A stretch of DNA of 64,000 nucleotides, from positions 1 through 64,000 of the forward strand of contig CAYZVO010000016.1 in assembly GCA_964481655.1 (NCBI GenBank), in the 5' to 3' direction. Position numbers and translations under genes: made by a program. Positions 18,243 through 27,119 of the stretch are shown piece after piece (positions within the stretch are counted from its first letter, which is position 1; every line of letters begins with the position of its first letter). This stretch comes from CALDOK01 sp964481655. Its GTDB lineage: Bacteria > Myxococcota_A > UBA796 > JAFGLY01. Under the pieces are notes generated by a model that was not told where the DNA came from, made no database searches, and was given only the letters and a program-made list of their open reading frames with translations.

Positions 18243-20183
18243 ATGCGGTATCTCGCGCTGCTCTCTGTGCTGTCGATCGGGTGCTCCTGGGTGTCCGACG
18301 CCGATCTGGATTGTCAGCTCCAGCTGGTGGACGACGACGGCGATGGCTACCCCCTCAACGAGGTGGAGGCCGGCTACGAGGGCAACGATCGCTGCAGCCA
18401 CCTGGTGGCTGTCGACTGTGACGATGGCGACGCGGCCATCTTCCCCGGCGCCGAGGACGCGTTCTACGACGGCATCGACGCCGACTGCGGCCTCGACGAG
18501 GACTTCGATCAGGACGGCGACGGCTACGTGCTCGACGAGTACGAGGGCGTGGTCACCGAGGGCGTCGACGGTTCCGGCACGCTGCCGGGCGGTGACTGCG
18601 ACGACGACGCGGTCTCCATCTTCCCCGGCTCGAACGATCTCGCCTACGACGGCATCGACTCCGACTGCTCGGGCAACGACGACTACGATCAGGACGGCGA
18701 CGGCTACGTGCCCGACGAGTTCGAGGGCCTGGCCACCACCTACGTCACCGGCTCCGGCGCGCTGCCCGGCGGCGACTGCGACGACGCCGACGCCTCGATC
18801 TACATGGGCGCCAAGGACAGCTGGTACGACGGCGTCGACTCCGACTGCATGGGCGACGACGACTACGATCAAGACGTCGATGGCCACCGCGACGCCGCCA
18901 CCACCAAGGACGGCGACGACTGCGACGATCTGGACGACAGCTCCTACCCCGGTGCCCTCGAGGTCTTCGGTGACGGCACCGACCACGACTGCGACGGCGG
19001 CGCCGACACCTTCGGCTTCACCGATCTGGACTCCCTCTCCTGGGTCGCCCCCCAGAGCCTGATCTTCCGCGGCACGGACACCGAGGTCTTCCTGGGCGCC
19101 ACCGCCGAGGAGTTCGTGGTGGGCGCGAACGCCTACTACGACTCGGCCATCGCGCTGGTGTTCGACGGCGACGATCCCGCCGCTGGATACAGCGACTACA
19201 TCACCTGGGTCCGCAACTTCTCCGACCCGGCCCCCAACATCCTCACCCCGGGCTGCGACCTCTACCCCACCGACGAGGTGCTCTACGGCGGTGTCGGCAT
19301 CGCCACGGGCAACACCCGTCAGCTGGTGGTGCGCTGGTGGGATCGCGACACCAGCGACGCCAACGCGGTCAACCCGCCGGTCACCGCGCCCTTGAGCTTC
19401 GACGACCTGACCCTGGCCATGGACGGCAACGGCAACATCCACGCCTTCGGCTGCACCGACACCGAAGACGATCAGTCGTTGGCCTACCTGTGGGCCGAGC
19501 CCGACACCATCGCCGGTGGCAACTACGACGACACCACCACCTACTCGACCCGCGCTCGCACCTGCGACCTGGACTTCTACGCCCCGTCCGGTGACGGCAC
19601 CCTGATCCTCAGCGAGGTCAGCAGCGTGGATCTGGGCGACACCGGCGACACCGGCTTCGCCCCCACCGTGGAGCGCACCGATCTGCGGGTCTACAGCTTC
19701 TCCCTGCCCGCGGCGGGCGAGGGCATCACCCTGGTCGATGAGGCCAGCATCGCCGGCTACGATCCGGCCAGCGTCCAGGTCTTCGACGCAGCCCCGGACC
19801 GCTACCTGGTCCTGGCCGAGCCCGATGAGAACGCCATCTCGGTCGTGCGCATGACCGAGCTGTTCATGGTGCGGCCGGTCTGGCAGATCACCAACAGCTC
19901 CGGCGTGCTGACCGCCGCGTCCTCGGCCATGGCCCCCAGCGGCATGCTCTACATCCTGTCCAGCAACAACCTGGGCGAGCTGAGCCTGCACTACGGGCTG
20001 CCGGGCGTCACCCCGACCACCCAGCAGGTGGACTTCGAGGTGGACTTCGTGGTGGACGAGACCGCCGTGTGGGTGGACGCCACCGGCGGCTACCTCTACC
20101 TGGCGGCCAGCGGCTACGACCCCAGCATGGGGGTCGAGCGGGTGGCCATGGGCTACGCGGCCATCGCCGCGCCCACCAAGTAG
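18243..20183 (+). CDS. Lipoprotein with MopE repeats and a beta-rich C-terminal domain
   Basis: A 646-residue protein starting MRYLALLSVLSIGC (lipobox), with GGAGG upstream. Residues 25-260 contain about five MopE-type units (DDDGDGYPL, DCDDGDAAIFPGAED, GIDADCG; the spacing between DGDGY and DCDD is longer than usual at 20-28 residues and includes G-S-G-x-LPGG loops). Residues 260-646 form a Cys-poor, beta-rich region with repeated strand motifs such as AYYDSAIALVFDGDDP and LRVYSFSLPAAG, possibly a propeller, interrupted by a GDTGDTG linker near residue 465. No sorting tail. Converges with the next lipoprotein gene. Confidence 0.78.
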   Translation: MRYLALLSVLSIGCSWVSDADLDCQLQLVDDDGDGYPLNEVEAGYEGNDRCSHLVAVDCDDGDAAIFPGAEDAFYDGIDADCGLDEDFDQDGDGYVLDEYEGVVTEGVDGSGTLPGGDCDDDAVSIFPGSNDLAYDGIDSDCSGNDDYDQDGDGYVPDEFEGLATTYVTGSGALPGGDCDDADASIYMGAKDSWYDGVDSDCMGDDDYDQDVDGHRDAATTKDGDDCDDLDDSSYPGALEVFGDGTDHDCDGGADTFGFTDLDSLSWVAPQSLIFRGTDTEVFLGATAEEFVVGANAYYDSAIALVFDGDDPAAGYSDYITWVRNFSDPAPNILTPGCDLYPTDEVLYGGVGIATGNTRQLVVRWWDRDTSDANAVNPPVTAPLSFDDLTLAMDGNGNIHAFGCTDTEDDQSLAYLWAEPDTIAGGNYDDTTTYSTRARTCDLDFYAPSGDGTLILSEVSSVDLGDTGDTGFAPTVERTDLRVYSFSLPAAGEGITLVDEASIAGYDPASVQVFDAAPDRYLVLAEPDENAISVVRMTELFMVRPVWQITNSSGVLTAASSAMAPSGMLYILSSNNLGELSLHYGLPGVTPTTQQVDFEVDFVVDETAVWVDATGGYLYLAASGYDPSMGVERVAMGYAAIAAPTK

Positions 20184-20195
20184 CGCGGGCGCCTC

Positions 20196-21122
20196 CTACT
20201 CGACGCTGTAGTCGGGGCTGTCGAAGCCGCAGCTCCCGGCGTCGCCCCAGGTGGTGCCGCTGAGGCTCTCCTCGTAGAAGACCGACTCGAAGGCCGCGCT
20301 CCAGCACTCGGTGATGGTCGCCGACGTGCTGCCCAGGTCGCCGTCTGTGATCACGATGTCGGTGCGGCCCGAGCCGTCGGCGTGCCAGCGGCTGCGGGTG
20401 TACCAGGTCTCGTCGGTGCCGGTGCCCGACTCGGGGTTGATGTCGGCGATCACCACCAGGTCCATCTGGCCGTCGCCGTCGAAGGTCTGGTCGTAGACGT
20501 AGCTGGCATCCAGCTGGCCCGGCCCGAAGTCCACGAACTCCGCGGTGGCGCCCACGCCGTCGGTCCGGATGTCGTAGTCCACGCCGAACCAGCCCGTGGT
20601 CTGCTCGGTGGGATCGAGCTCGTTGATGGTGGTGAAGTCCACCTCGAAGCGGCCGGTGGAGACCTCGCGGGTGGCCCCCGGGTCCACCACGCCGGCGATG
20701 ACCGTGGCGGCGTCGCTCTGCTCGCCGTCCCGCGGCCACTGGTCGAAGCCCCAGCTGTGCACGTCGCTGTCGGTGTCGTAGCTGACCCACAGCAGCGTCT
20801 CCACCGGGTCCAGGGCCGTGGACCACGGCCCCCAGGTGGCCTGGTTGCGGTCGCCATCGACGTAGCTGGGCCAGTAGTCGGTGGTGATGGTGTCCACCCA
20901 GAACAGGACCGAGGCGATCATCGTGTTGATGTTCTCGGTGGTCTCGGCGGTGAACAGGTACCACTCGGCCCAGTCGCCCTCGTCCTTGGCCAGGCCCTTG
21001 GCCGCGCTGTCGTCCATGGGCAGGTTCACCTGGATGCGCTCGTCCGGGAGCACATCGGTCAGGCCGTCGTTCTGGAAGCAGCCAGCGAGGCCGAGCAGCA
21101 GGGGGAGGGTGAGGGTGCGCAT
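20196..21122 (-). CDS. Lipoprotein of unknown function
   Basis: A 308-residue protein with signal MRTLTLPLLLGLAGC and a lipobox. The mature part is acidic and Trp/Tyr-rich, with WAEWYLFTAETTENINTM, FWVDTITTDYWPSY, WFGVDYDIRTDG and DFGPGQLDASYVYDQ; late in the protein DGDGQMDLVVIAD and GSGRTDIVITDGD hint at calcium-loop-like turns. Two Cys near the C-terminus (ECWSAAF, GSCGFDSP) could form a disulfide. I do not recognise the family. It sits 79 bases behind the GT-C gene on the same strand with its own promoter-like element. Confidence 0.72.
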   Translation of the reverse strand: MRTLTLPLLLGLAGCFQNDGLTDVLPDERIQVNLPMDDSAAKGLAKDEGDWAEWYLFTAETTENINTMIASVLFWVDTITTDYWPSYVDGDRNQATWGPWSTALDPVETLLWVSYDTDSDVHSWGFDQWPRDGEQSDAATVIAGVVDPGATREVSTGRFEVDFTTINELDPTEQTTGWFGVDYDIRTDGVGATAEFVDFGPGQLDASYVYDQTFDGDGQMDLVVIADINPESGTGTDETWYTRSRWHADGSGRTDIVITDGDLGSTSATITECWSAAFESVFYEESLSGTTWGDAGSCGFDSPDYSVE

Positions 21123-21146
21123 GGTGGAGCCTCCGGGATGTCTCTT

Positions 21147-21154
21147 AGACTAGC
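21147..21154 (-). promoter_or_regulatory. Minus-10-like element GCTAGTCT
   Basis: Read on the minus strand, GCTAGTCT lies 24 bases before the lipoprotein start. It matches the GCTAnnnT pattern seen before other genes here; the minus-35 is unclear. Confidence 0.3.
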
Positions 21155-21201
21155 ACCCTGTTGGACCCGCCGGCAGCCGAAGATCGAAACCTTCTGTGGC
21201 G

Positions 21202-23088
21202 CTAGATCTCGTAGATGGCGAAGCGTCCCTGCTCGAAGACCAGCGCGGCCTCGCGATCCAGGGCGTCCTCGAGCTGCTGCTCCGGGGTGTCGAACTGGGT
21301 GGCGAACTCCTCGTCGCTCAGGAACGGGTAGCTCTTGCGCAGCAGGTTGACGCGGCTGATGAGGGCGTGGGTGGCGCCCTGATCCCGCAGCGCCTGCAGG
21401 CTGTGGTCGCCGTGCAGGGCGACGAGGTGGCGGGTCGGGACGTGGTCCTCGACCGAGCCCAGCAGCCAGGGCCGCTCGATGAGGGCCGCTTGCCAGCTGT
21501 AGAGCAGGGCGATCCTGGTGTCGGCGGGGCTGTGGCCGTTGATCCAGCGGATGGCGGGCCAGGCGTCAACCGTGCGGGCGAGGTAGGCGTCCCGGTCCTC
21601 GAGGCCCAGGGCCACGGGGGCCCGGTCCACCGCGTCGCTCAGCACCGGCCGGAGGTTGCTCGGGAGCCCCACCAGCCAGCACAGGGCCGCCGCGGCCATC
21701 CCCCAGCGGGGCAGGCGGGCGAGCCCGGCGGCGGCGAGCAGCGCGGCCAGGGGGAGCAGCGGCAGCAGGTAGCGCAGCCACTGGGTGCCGAAGGACCACA
21801 GCAGCAGCCCGGCTGCGCAGACCGCCAGCAACGCGCGGGCGCGGCGATCGCGCCACGCCGCCCAGCAGGCCGCAGGGAGCAGGGCCAGGAAGGCGGGGCT
21901 CACGCGGCCCAGGAAGACCATGCTGTCGTGCTCGGCGTGGACCGTCAGGTTCCAGGGCAGCAGCAGGGTGTCCAGCCAGCCGTGGCCCATGCCGTAGCGC
22001 TCGGGGAACTGGAAGACGAAGGGGCCGGCGTCCTGCCAGCCGCTGAACGGGAACAGGGGGTGCAGGCCGTCGATCAGGTTGCGCAACCACCAGGGCGCCA
22101 CCACCGCCACGGCCGCGAGGGCCGCCAGGGCCAGGTGGCCGGCGGTGCGGCCCTTGTGTTCGCTGGCCGATAGCTGCCGCCAGCAGAGCCAGGCGAACAG
22201 CGGTACCAGCGCCAGCGCCGCGGTGTACTTGATGGCCAGCGCCCCCCCGGCGGCCAGCGCGGCGCTCCGGAGTCGCCCCGCGAGCACCGCGTCGGCGGCC
22301 ATGAGGACCAGCAGCGCGGTGGGCAGGTCGGCGTAGGCCAGGCCCATGGTGTCCAGCACGGAGGTGCTGCCCACCAGCAGCAGGGGAGCGGCGACGCCGG
22401 CGGCCGGCCCCCACCACGCCCGGGCTCGCTGCTGCACGCCCAGCAGCAGGCCCACGGCGAGCAGCAGGTGGAAGGCCCGCGGGGCCGCGAAGCCACCGAG
22501 GCCCACCAGCCAGGTGTAGGGCAGGTGCAGCGCCAGGGGGCGGCTGCCGTTGGGCATCCACGGGCCACCCAGCAGCGAGCTTTCCTCGAGCAGCCGGGCG
22601 GGCAGGGCGAGGTGGTAGTACAGCTCGTCGGTGTCGGCGATGGGGGAGAGCAGCGCGATGAGGGCGGGGGCGAGGATCACCAGGCCCCAGGCGATGGTCG
22701 AGGTGGACACCCGCGGGGGGTGGACGGCCGGTCGCAGCAGCCAGCCCGCGGCCAGCAGCACCAGCAAGGCGCCGCCCAGCCAGGGCGTGACCCCCAGTAG
22801 GGCCGCGGCGGGCCATGACACGAGCCCCCAGAGCACCAGGCCCGGGGGGGTGGACCAGAGCCTGCCGTGGGTTTGGTCGTGGCTGGGGGGCTGGAGGGGG
22901 GAGTGCTGGGGGGCCCGGGCGCGGGCGCGGGCGAGCGCCGCCACCACCGCCACCGCGACACCCCGCAGGGCGGGCCACAGGACCGCGAGGCTGCCGGTCT
23001 CGCTGGGCTCGAGCAGGGCGAACGCGGCCGCGATGGCCAGGGCCCACGCGGCCGCCAGCGTCGCCCCGACCAGGCGGGCGCGGCTCAC
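21202..23088 (-). CDS. GT-C/GT39-like membrane glycosyltransferase
   Basis: A 628-residue membrane protein. The GTG start overlaps the stop of the upstream gene (GTGA), which fixes it; a longer frame upstream is only a shadow. About 12 hydrophobic helices span residues 5-450. The first large loop has PIADTDELYYHLALPARLLEE, the acidic DxDE motif of GT39/GT83-type polyprenyl-phosphate-sugar transferases. The C-terminal ~150 residues are soluble (IRWINGHSPADTRIALLYS), a common periplasmic domain in this group. It should transfer a sugar from a lipid carrier at the periplasmic face; acceptor unknown. It closes an operon of surface lipoproteins. Confidence 0.8.
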   Translation of the reverse strand: MSRARLVGATLAAAWALAIAAAFALLEPSETGSLAVLWPALRGVAVAVVAALARARARAPQHSPLQPPSHDQTHGRLWSTPPGLVLWGLVSWPAAALLGVTPWLGGALLVLLAAGWLLRPAVHPPRVSTSTIAWGLVILAPALIALLSPIADTDELYYHLALPARLLEESSLLGGPWMPNGSRPLALHLPYTWLVGLGGFAAPRAFHLLLAVGLLLGVQQRARAWWGPAAGVAAPLLLVGSTSVLDTMGLAYADLPTALLVLMAADAVLAGRLRSAALAAGGALAIKYTAALALVPLFAWLCWRQLSASEHKGRTAGHLALAALAAVAVVAPWWLRNLIDGLHPLFPFSGWQDAGPFVFQFPERYGMGHGWLDTLLLPWNLTVHAEHDSMVFLGRVSPAFLALLPAACWAAWRDRRARALLAVCAAGLLLWSFGTQWLRYLLPLLPLAALLAAAGLARLPRWGMAAAALCWLVGLPSNLRPVLSDAVDRAPVALGLEDRDAYLARTVDAWPAIRWINGHSPADTRIALLYSWQAALIERPWLLGSVEDHVPTRHLVALHGDHSLQALRDQGATHALISRVNLLRKSYPFLSDEEFATQFDTPEQQLEDALDREAALVFEQGRFAIYEI

Positions 23089-24092
23089 GGGCTGGGCTCC
23101 TGGACGGGCTCGGCCGTGATCAGCCAGGGCATGTCGCCGTCGCGGACCAGCAGCCAGGGTCCCCAGCGGCTGGGCCAGCCCTGGTCGCCTTCGCCGGTCG
23201 CCTCGAGGCCGTCGGAGCAGCGCACGTCGATGTCTCCTGTGTCGCGTTCCTCCCAGCATGCCACGGAACCGTCGAGGCTCGGCCCAGCCCGGAAGCCGGT
23301 GTCGGCCCGGTGCAGCCAACGCAGCCCGCTGGCGCGCTCGTGGAGCCACAGTCCGTCGGCGTCCGTCCAGGCGATCCAACCGTCGCTGGCCACCACGTGG
23401 CGCTGATCCCCGGGGCGCGTCACGAAGGGCACGGGAGGGCCGGAGCGGGTGTCCCAGGCCCACAGATCCGTGCCGCTGATCTCCTGGTCCCGGCTGTCGG
23501 CCCAGTACACCACGCCGTCGTCGGTGGCCGGAGGGAACCAGGGCAGGGGCGCGGCGTCGCGCAGCATGGTGTTGGGTTCACCGCTCACGAAGCTGGCGAT
23601 GCGGCCGTCGAGGGCCATGGCCACCCGGCGTCCGTCGGACACGGCTTGGCCGATGGGCTCGTCGCGTTGGCTCCAGGGGTCCGTGGGCCGCGGGCCGGGA
23701 AGGAGCCAGTGTCCGTGCTCACGGCCAGGGGCGAAGATCCCATGGCTTGACAAGGCCACGGTATCGGCGGCCGCGCTCAGCTCCACCCGCTGACCGGTCT
23801 CGATATGGATCGCCAGGTCCACCCGGCCCCCCGCGCCGCAGCCCACGACCCAGGGGCCGGCGAGGGCCGGGAAGCGGCGGTCTCGGCAGCGGTGGTGCAG
23901 CGCAGGCAGGGGCCGGCGGCTCGAGGCCCCGGGCTCGTCCAGCACGAGGGCGACGGGCTCCGGGTCGGCCACAGCCTCCAAGGCGGTCCAGGAGGGCAGG
24001 GGCTCGCCGTCGTCTGCGGGGCCCGGGGCGCAGGCCCCACACAGCAGCACCGCCGCGAAGCATCCCCTGGCGGGGGCCATCACGGCGGGCAT
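23085..24092 (-). CDS. Exported beta-propeller-like protein, probable lipoprotein
   Basis: About 335 residues. Two starts are plausible (24092 or 24080); both put GCFAAVLLCGAC at the N-terminus, a hydrophobic segment followed by Cys and the linker APGPADDGEP, suggesting a lipoprotein with an atypical Cys at lipobox position -3. The body has repeated short units ending in D-G or S-D-G plus Trp (DDGVVYWADSRDQ, SDGWIAWTDADGLWL, WGPWLLVRDGDMPW), as in TolB/WD-type propellers. The gene follows a PKD lipoprotein by 19 bases and overlaps the GT-C gene by 4, so it is probably cotranscribed with both. Confidence 0.68.
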   Translation of the reverse strand: MPAVMAPARGCFAAVLLCGACAPGPADDGEPLPSWTALEAVADPEPVALVLDEPGASSRRPLPALHHRCRDRRFPALAGPWVVGCGAGGRVDLAIHIETGQRVELSAAADTVALSSHGIFAPGREHGHWLLPGPRPTDPWSQRDEPIGQAVSDGRRVAMALDGRIASFVSGEPNTMLRDAAPLPWFPPATDDGVVYWADSRDQEISGTDLWAWDTRSGPPVPFVTRPGDQRHVVASDGWIAWTDADGLWLHERASGLRWLHRADTGFRAGPSLDGSVACWEERDTGDIDVRCSDGLEATGEGDQGWPSRWGPWLLVRDGDMPWLITAEPVQEPSP

Positions 24093-24111
24093 TGCGGCTC
24101 GAGGCGTGGTG

Positions 24112-25506
24112 CTACTTGCTGGTGCTCTTGGTTTCCACACCGCAGCAGGTCACGATGTAGGTCACCGAGTCGGTGACGGTCTCGCCGGTGCAGTCGGTGA
24201 CGGACAGCTCGAACTCGAACTCGTTCTCGACGCAGTCGAGCTCTTCGACTTCGATGTCGGACAGCACCACCGAGGTGGTCAGCGCGGTCGCGTCGTGGAT
24301 GGTGGCGGAGCCTTCGACGACGGTCCACAGCACGGAGTAGGGGTCGCTGTCGGCGTCGGTGACCGAGGCGTCGGCACCCAGCTTGGTGGAGATGTCGTCG
24401 CAGTCTTCGCAGTCGTAGCCGTAGCCGGCGGCGGTGCAGGTGACATCGCCACCCTTGAAGTTCTGCTCGGAGCCGGCCTCGACCACCGGGGAGCTGTTGT
24501 AGGAGCGCTCGGTGATGGTCAGGGTGACCAGATCCGGGGAGGACCAGGACTCGCCGTCGAAGACGGCCACGGAGAGCACGTACTCGCCGGCCACGTCGGC
24601 CCAGAAGGTCGGGGTCTCCACGTCGCGGGCGCTGAAGTCATCGACGGTCGCGGCGGACTCGGCGGGCTTGGACTGCAGGTCCCAGTAGTACTCGAGTTCG
24701 TCGCCGTCGGGGTCCACCGAGCCGGTGCCGTCCAGCGAGATGTTGGAGCAGTCCATGGCCTCGATGTCTTCGCCGGCGTTGGCGGTGGGGGCGCCGTTCT
24801 CGCCGGTGACGGTGATGACCGCGGCGTCCGGCAGGGAGCCCACCAGGCCGTTGTCCACCTGGAGGTTGGCGATGAAGACGCCCTTGGCGTCGGGCACGAA
24901 GCTGGCGGTCGCGGAGGTCGCGCCGCTGATGTCGGAGGACGACAGCGCGGAGTCGTCGGGCAGGTCCACCAGGGTCCAGGTGTAGGTGAGGGGACGGCCC
25001 TGGGGGTCGTAGGAGTCGCTGCCGTCGAGGTTCGCGGTGTCGCCGATGGCCAGCACCAGATCGTCACCAGCGTCGGCGACGGGCATGGACTCGGGCTCTT
25101 CGGCCACGACCACCACGTAGTCCGGCGCGGAGTTGGCGCCGTGGGAGTCCTGCACGAACAGCTCGATGACGTAGGTGCCGATCACGTCCGGGGTGAACTG
25201 GGTGGTCACCGCGGTGGAGTCGTGGTTGCGCGCGAAGGGAGCCTCGCGCTCTTCGAGCGTGGAGCCATCGGGCAGGTGCTCGAAGGACCAGTGGTAGGTG
25301 ATCACGTCGCCGTCGGGATCGTAGGAGCTGTGGGCGTCGAGCTCCACCGCCTGGTCGGCGGGCTGGCTGACGTCCGAGCCCGCGTTGGCGATCGGCGCGT
25401 TGTTCACCACCTCGGGGGAGGTGTCGTCCTTGGGGTCGGCGTCGCAGATACCACCCAGCAGGATGGGGGCGATCAGGAGGGCGGCGACGGGGATGAGGCG
25501 GCGCAT
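24112..25506 (-). CDS. PKD-domain lipoprotein (copy 1)
   Basis: A 464-residue surface protein with signal MRRLIPVAALLIAPILLGGIC and the tether DADPKDDTSPEV. Three to four PKD-like beta-sandwich domains follow, each opening with A-x-A-G-x-D and containing SYDPDGDxITYHW or SYDPQGRPLTYTW and a closing F-x-V-x-D stretch (~35-130, 135-230, 232-330). The last domain differs: YGYDCEDCDD, a Cys pair, plus DCVENEFEFELSVTDCTG and a terminal VTCCGVETK. It is paralogous to the gene just upstream, 45 bases away. PKD domains usually mediate protein or carbohydrate contacts at the surface; the partner is unknown. Confidence 0.82.
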   Translation of the reverse strand: MRRLIPVAALLIAPILLGGICDADPKDDTSPEVVNNAPIANAGSDVSQPADQAVELDAHSSYDPDGDVITYHWSFEHLPDGSTLEEREAPFARNHDSTAVTTQFTPDVIGTYVIELFVQDSHGANSAPDYVVVVAEEPESMPVADAGDDLVLAIGDTANLDGSDSYDPQGRPLTYTWTLVDLPDDSALSSSDISGATSATASFVPDAKGVFIANLQVDNGLVGSLPDAAVITVTGENGAPTANAGEDIEAMDCSNISLDGTGSVDPDGDELEYYWDLQSKPAESAATVDDFSARDVETPTFWADVAGEYVLSVAVFDGESWSSPDLVTLTITERSYNSSPVVEAGSEQNFKGGDVTCTAAGYGYDCEDCDDISTKLGADASVTDADSDPYSVLWTVVEGSATIHDATALTTSVVLSDIEVEELDCVENEFEFELSVTDCTGETVTDSVTYIVTCCGVETKSTSK

Positions 25507-25551
25507 GGCGTGTCCCGGGCGGGAGTGTGGTGGGCCTTCCAGCGGCGAGCG

Positions 25552-26955
25552 CTAGTAGGTGGCCTCACAGGTAAAGGTCAGGTTGACGGTGTCGGTGTCG
25601 CTGTACATGCAGTCGGCGGCCTCGAGGGTGATCTCCCAGGAGGTGGTGGTCGTGCCGCCGAGGGTGGCGGTGGACGCGGGGGTGGTGACCTGCGTGACGC
25701 TGTTGTACGGCGTGGCGAAGGTCAGCTCGCCCGAGTCTTCCGACCAGTAGTAGTTGATCTCGTCGCCGTCGGCGTCGGAGGACAGGGTGCCGTCGAGCTC
25801 GCCGGTCTCCGGCTCGCAGGGGTCGCACTCGTGCACGCCGTAGGAGACCAGGTCGCACTCGGTCTCGGACTCGAGGGTGACGTCCTCGCCGGCGTTGGCG
25901 GTGGGCGTGTTGTTCTCGGTGGCTTCCGGCACGATGTAGGTGACGACATCCGGCGCGGACCAGAAGTCACCGTCGAAGACGGAGAGCTGGAAGACGTAGG
26001 TGCCCAGCACGTCCCAGGTGAAGGTGGGGGTGGCGCTGGTGGGATCGTCGAAGGCCGGGTCGCCGGCGGGGCCGGTGTCGCCGGAGTCCAGGGAGCCGTC
26101 GGCGTGGGAGCCGGCGGGCACCTCGAGGACGTCCCAGAGGAACTCGAGATCGGCGCCCTCGGGGTCGTAGGAGCCGTAGCCGTTCAGCTCGATCTCGTTG
26201 TCGGCGCAAGGGGGCAGGGTGTCGGACATGCCCGCGTCGGCCACGGGGGCCTGGTTCTCGCTGGCCGCGGTGATCGTGCAATAGGCCGGGTCGGACCACT
26301 GCTCGCCGTCGGAGACCACGAGGCTGACCAGGAAGACGCCGGGGACGTCGGGGATGACGGTGGGCTCGGCGCCGTCGCCGTTGAAGACGTCGTCGCTCTC
26401 GAGGGAGGAGCCTTCGGGCCAGGAGCTGAGGGCCCAGCTGTACTCGATGGCGGCGCCTTCGGGGTCGTAGGAGCCGGAGCCGTCCAGGGCCGCGGCTTCG
26501 TCCACGTCGACTTCGACGTCGTCACCGCAGTCGGCGACCGGAGCCTGGTTGCCGCTGGTGACGTTGACGATCACGAGATCGGGCTGGGTGTCGTCCGCGC
26601 CGTCGTTCATGACCATCGACAGCACGTAGGTGCCGGTGGCGTCGGGGGTGAAGGTGGTCTGGCAGGCGGTGTCGGAGTTGTTGTCCGACAGCAGGGACTC
26701 GTCCAGGTCGGAGTCGACCGGCACGGACTCGAAGGTCCACACGTAGGTGTACTCCTGGCCGTCGCAGGCCTGGGAGAAGTCGGGCGCGCAGCCGTTGAGC
26801 GTCGCGGCGTCGCCGAAGGAGACCGCGAGGTCTTCGCCGGCGTTGGCGATGGGATCGCACTCCGGAGGAGCGGTGTCGTCGCCCGTCTGCTTGCAGTCAG
26901 CGGCGACCAAAGCCGGGAGGAGCAGCAGAGGCAGCAGCCTGGCTCGCGTGGACAT
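25552..26955 (-). CDS. PKD-domain lipoprotein (copy 2)
   Basis: A 467-residue paralogue of the downstream gene, with signal MSTRARLLPLLLLPALVAADC and the tether KQTGDDTAPPECD. PKD-like domains run ~33-130, 135-228 and 230-335 (SYDPEGAAIEYSWAL and SYDPEGADLEFLWDV), with a GDTGPAGDP insertion in the third. The C-terminal domain again carries a Cys pair (VHECDPCEPETG) and ends with TFTCEATY. The shared Cys-pair domain in both copies suggests a conserved function at the tip. First gene of the 21-27 kb minus-strand operon. Confidence 0.82.
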   Translation of the reverse strand: MSTRARLLPLLLLPALVAADCKQTGDDTAPPECDPIANAGEDLAVSFGDAATLNGCAPDFSQACDGQEYTYVWTFESVPVDSDLDESLLSDNNSDTACQTTFTPDATGTYVLSMVMNDGADDTQPDLVIVNVTSGNQAPVADCGDDVEVDVDEAAALDGSGSYDPEGAAIEYSWALSSWPEGSSLESDDVFNGDGAEPTVIPDVPGVFLVSLVVSDGEQWSDPAYCTITAASENQAPVADAGMSDTLPPCADNEIELNGYGSYDPEGADLEFLWDVLEVPAGSHADGSLDSGDTGPAGDPAFDDPTSATPTFTWDVLGTYVFQLSVFDGDFWSAPDVVTYIVPEATENNTPTANAGEDVTLESETECDLVSYGVHECDPCEPETGELDGTLSSDADGDEINYYWSEDSGELTFATPYNSVTQVTTPASTATLGGTTTTSWEITLEAADCMYSDTDTVNLTFTCEATY

Positions 26956-27005
26956 GTCGTAACTCCCTTGTTCCTGGGCTGGCCTGGGGGGCCCGGCCGA
27001 CTTCG

Positions 27006-27019
27006 GGATAGATCTATCC
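27006..27019. promoter_or_regulatory. Perfect 14-base palindrome GGATAGATCTATCC
   Basis: It lies in the 164-base divergent gap, 51 bases upstream of the PKD operon and 101 bases upstream of the barrel-like gene. This is suggestive of an operator for a dimeric regulator, but could be chance. Confidence 0.3.
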
Positions 27020-27041
27020 TGTCATGCCGACCACACTACGA

Positions 27042-27049
27042 GCTAACAT
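27042..27049 (+). promoter_or_regulatory. Minus-10-like element GCTAACAT
   Basis: Located 70 bases upstream of the chosen start at 27120 and 41 bases from an alternative start at 27090. No clear minus-35 box. Confidence 0.3.
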
Positions 27050-27119
27050 GGAACCCGCAGCGTCGAGCCATTGTAAAAAGACTCACCCGATGGCGTCAAC
27101 GAGATCGTTGTCAACTGGC

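Noticed and set aside
15710..18421. Long open frame on the plus strand opposite the HD-GYP and elbB genes (similar ones oppose the PKD, clpB and uvrA genes)
   Set aside because: The frame is a by-product of high GC: real genes on the other strand have clear domains and ribosome-binding sites. The antisense translation is Gly/Val/His-rich with no domain.
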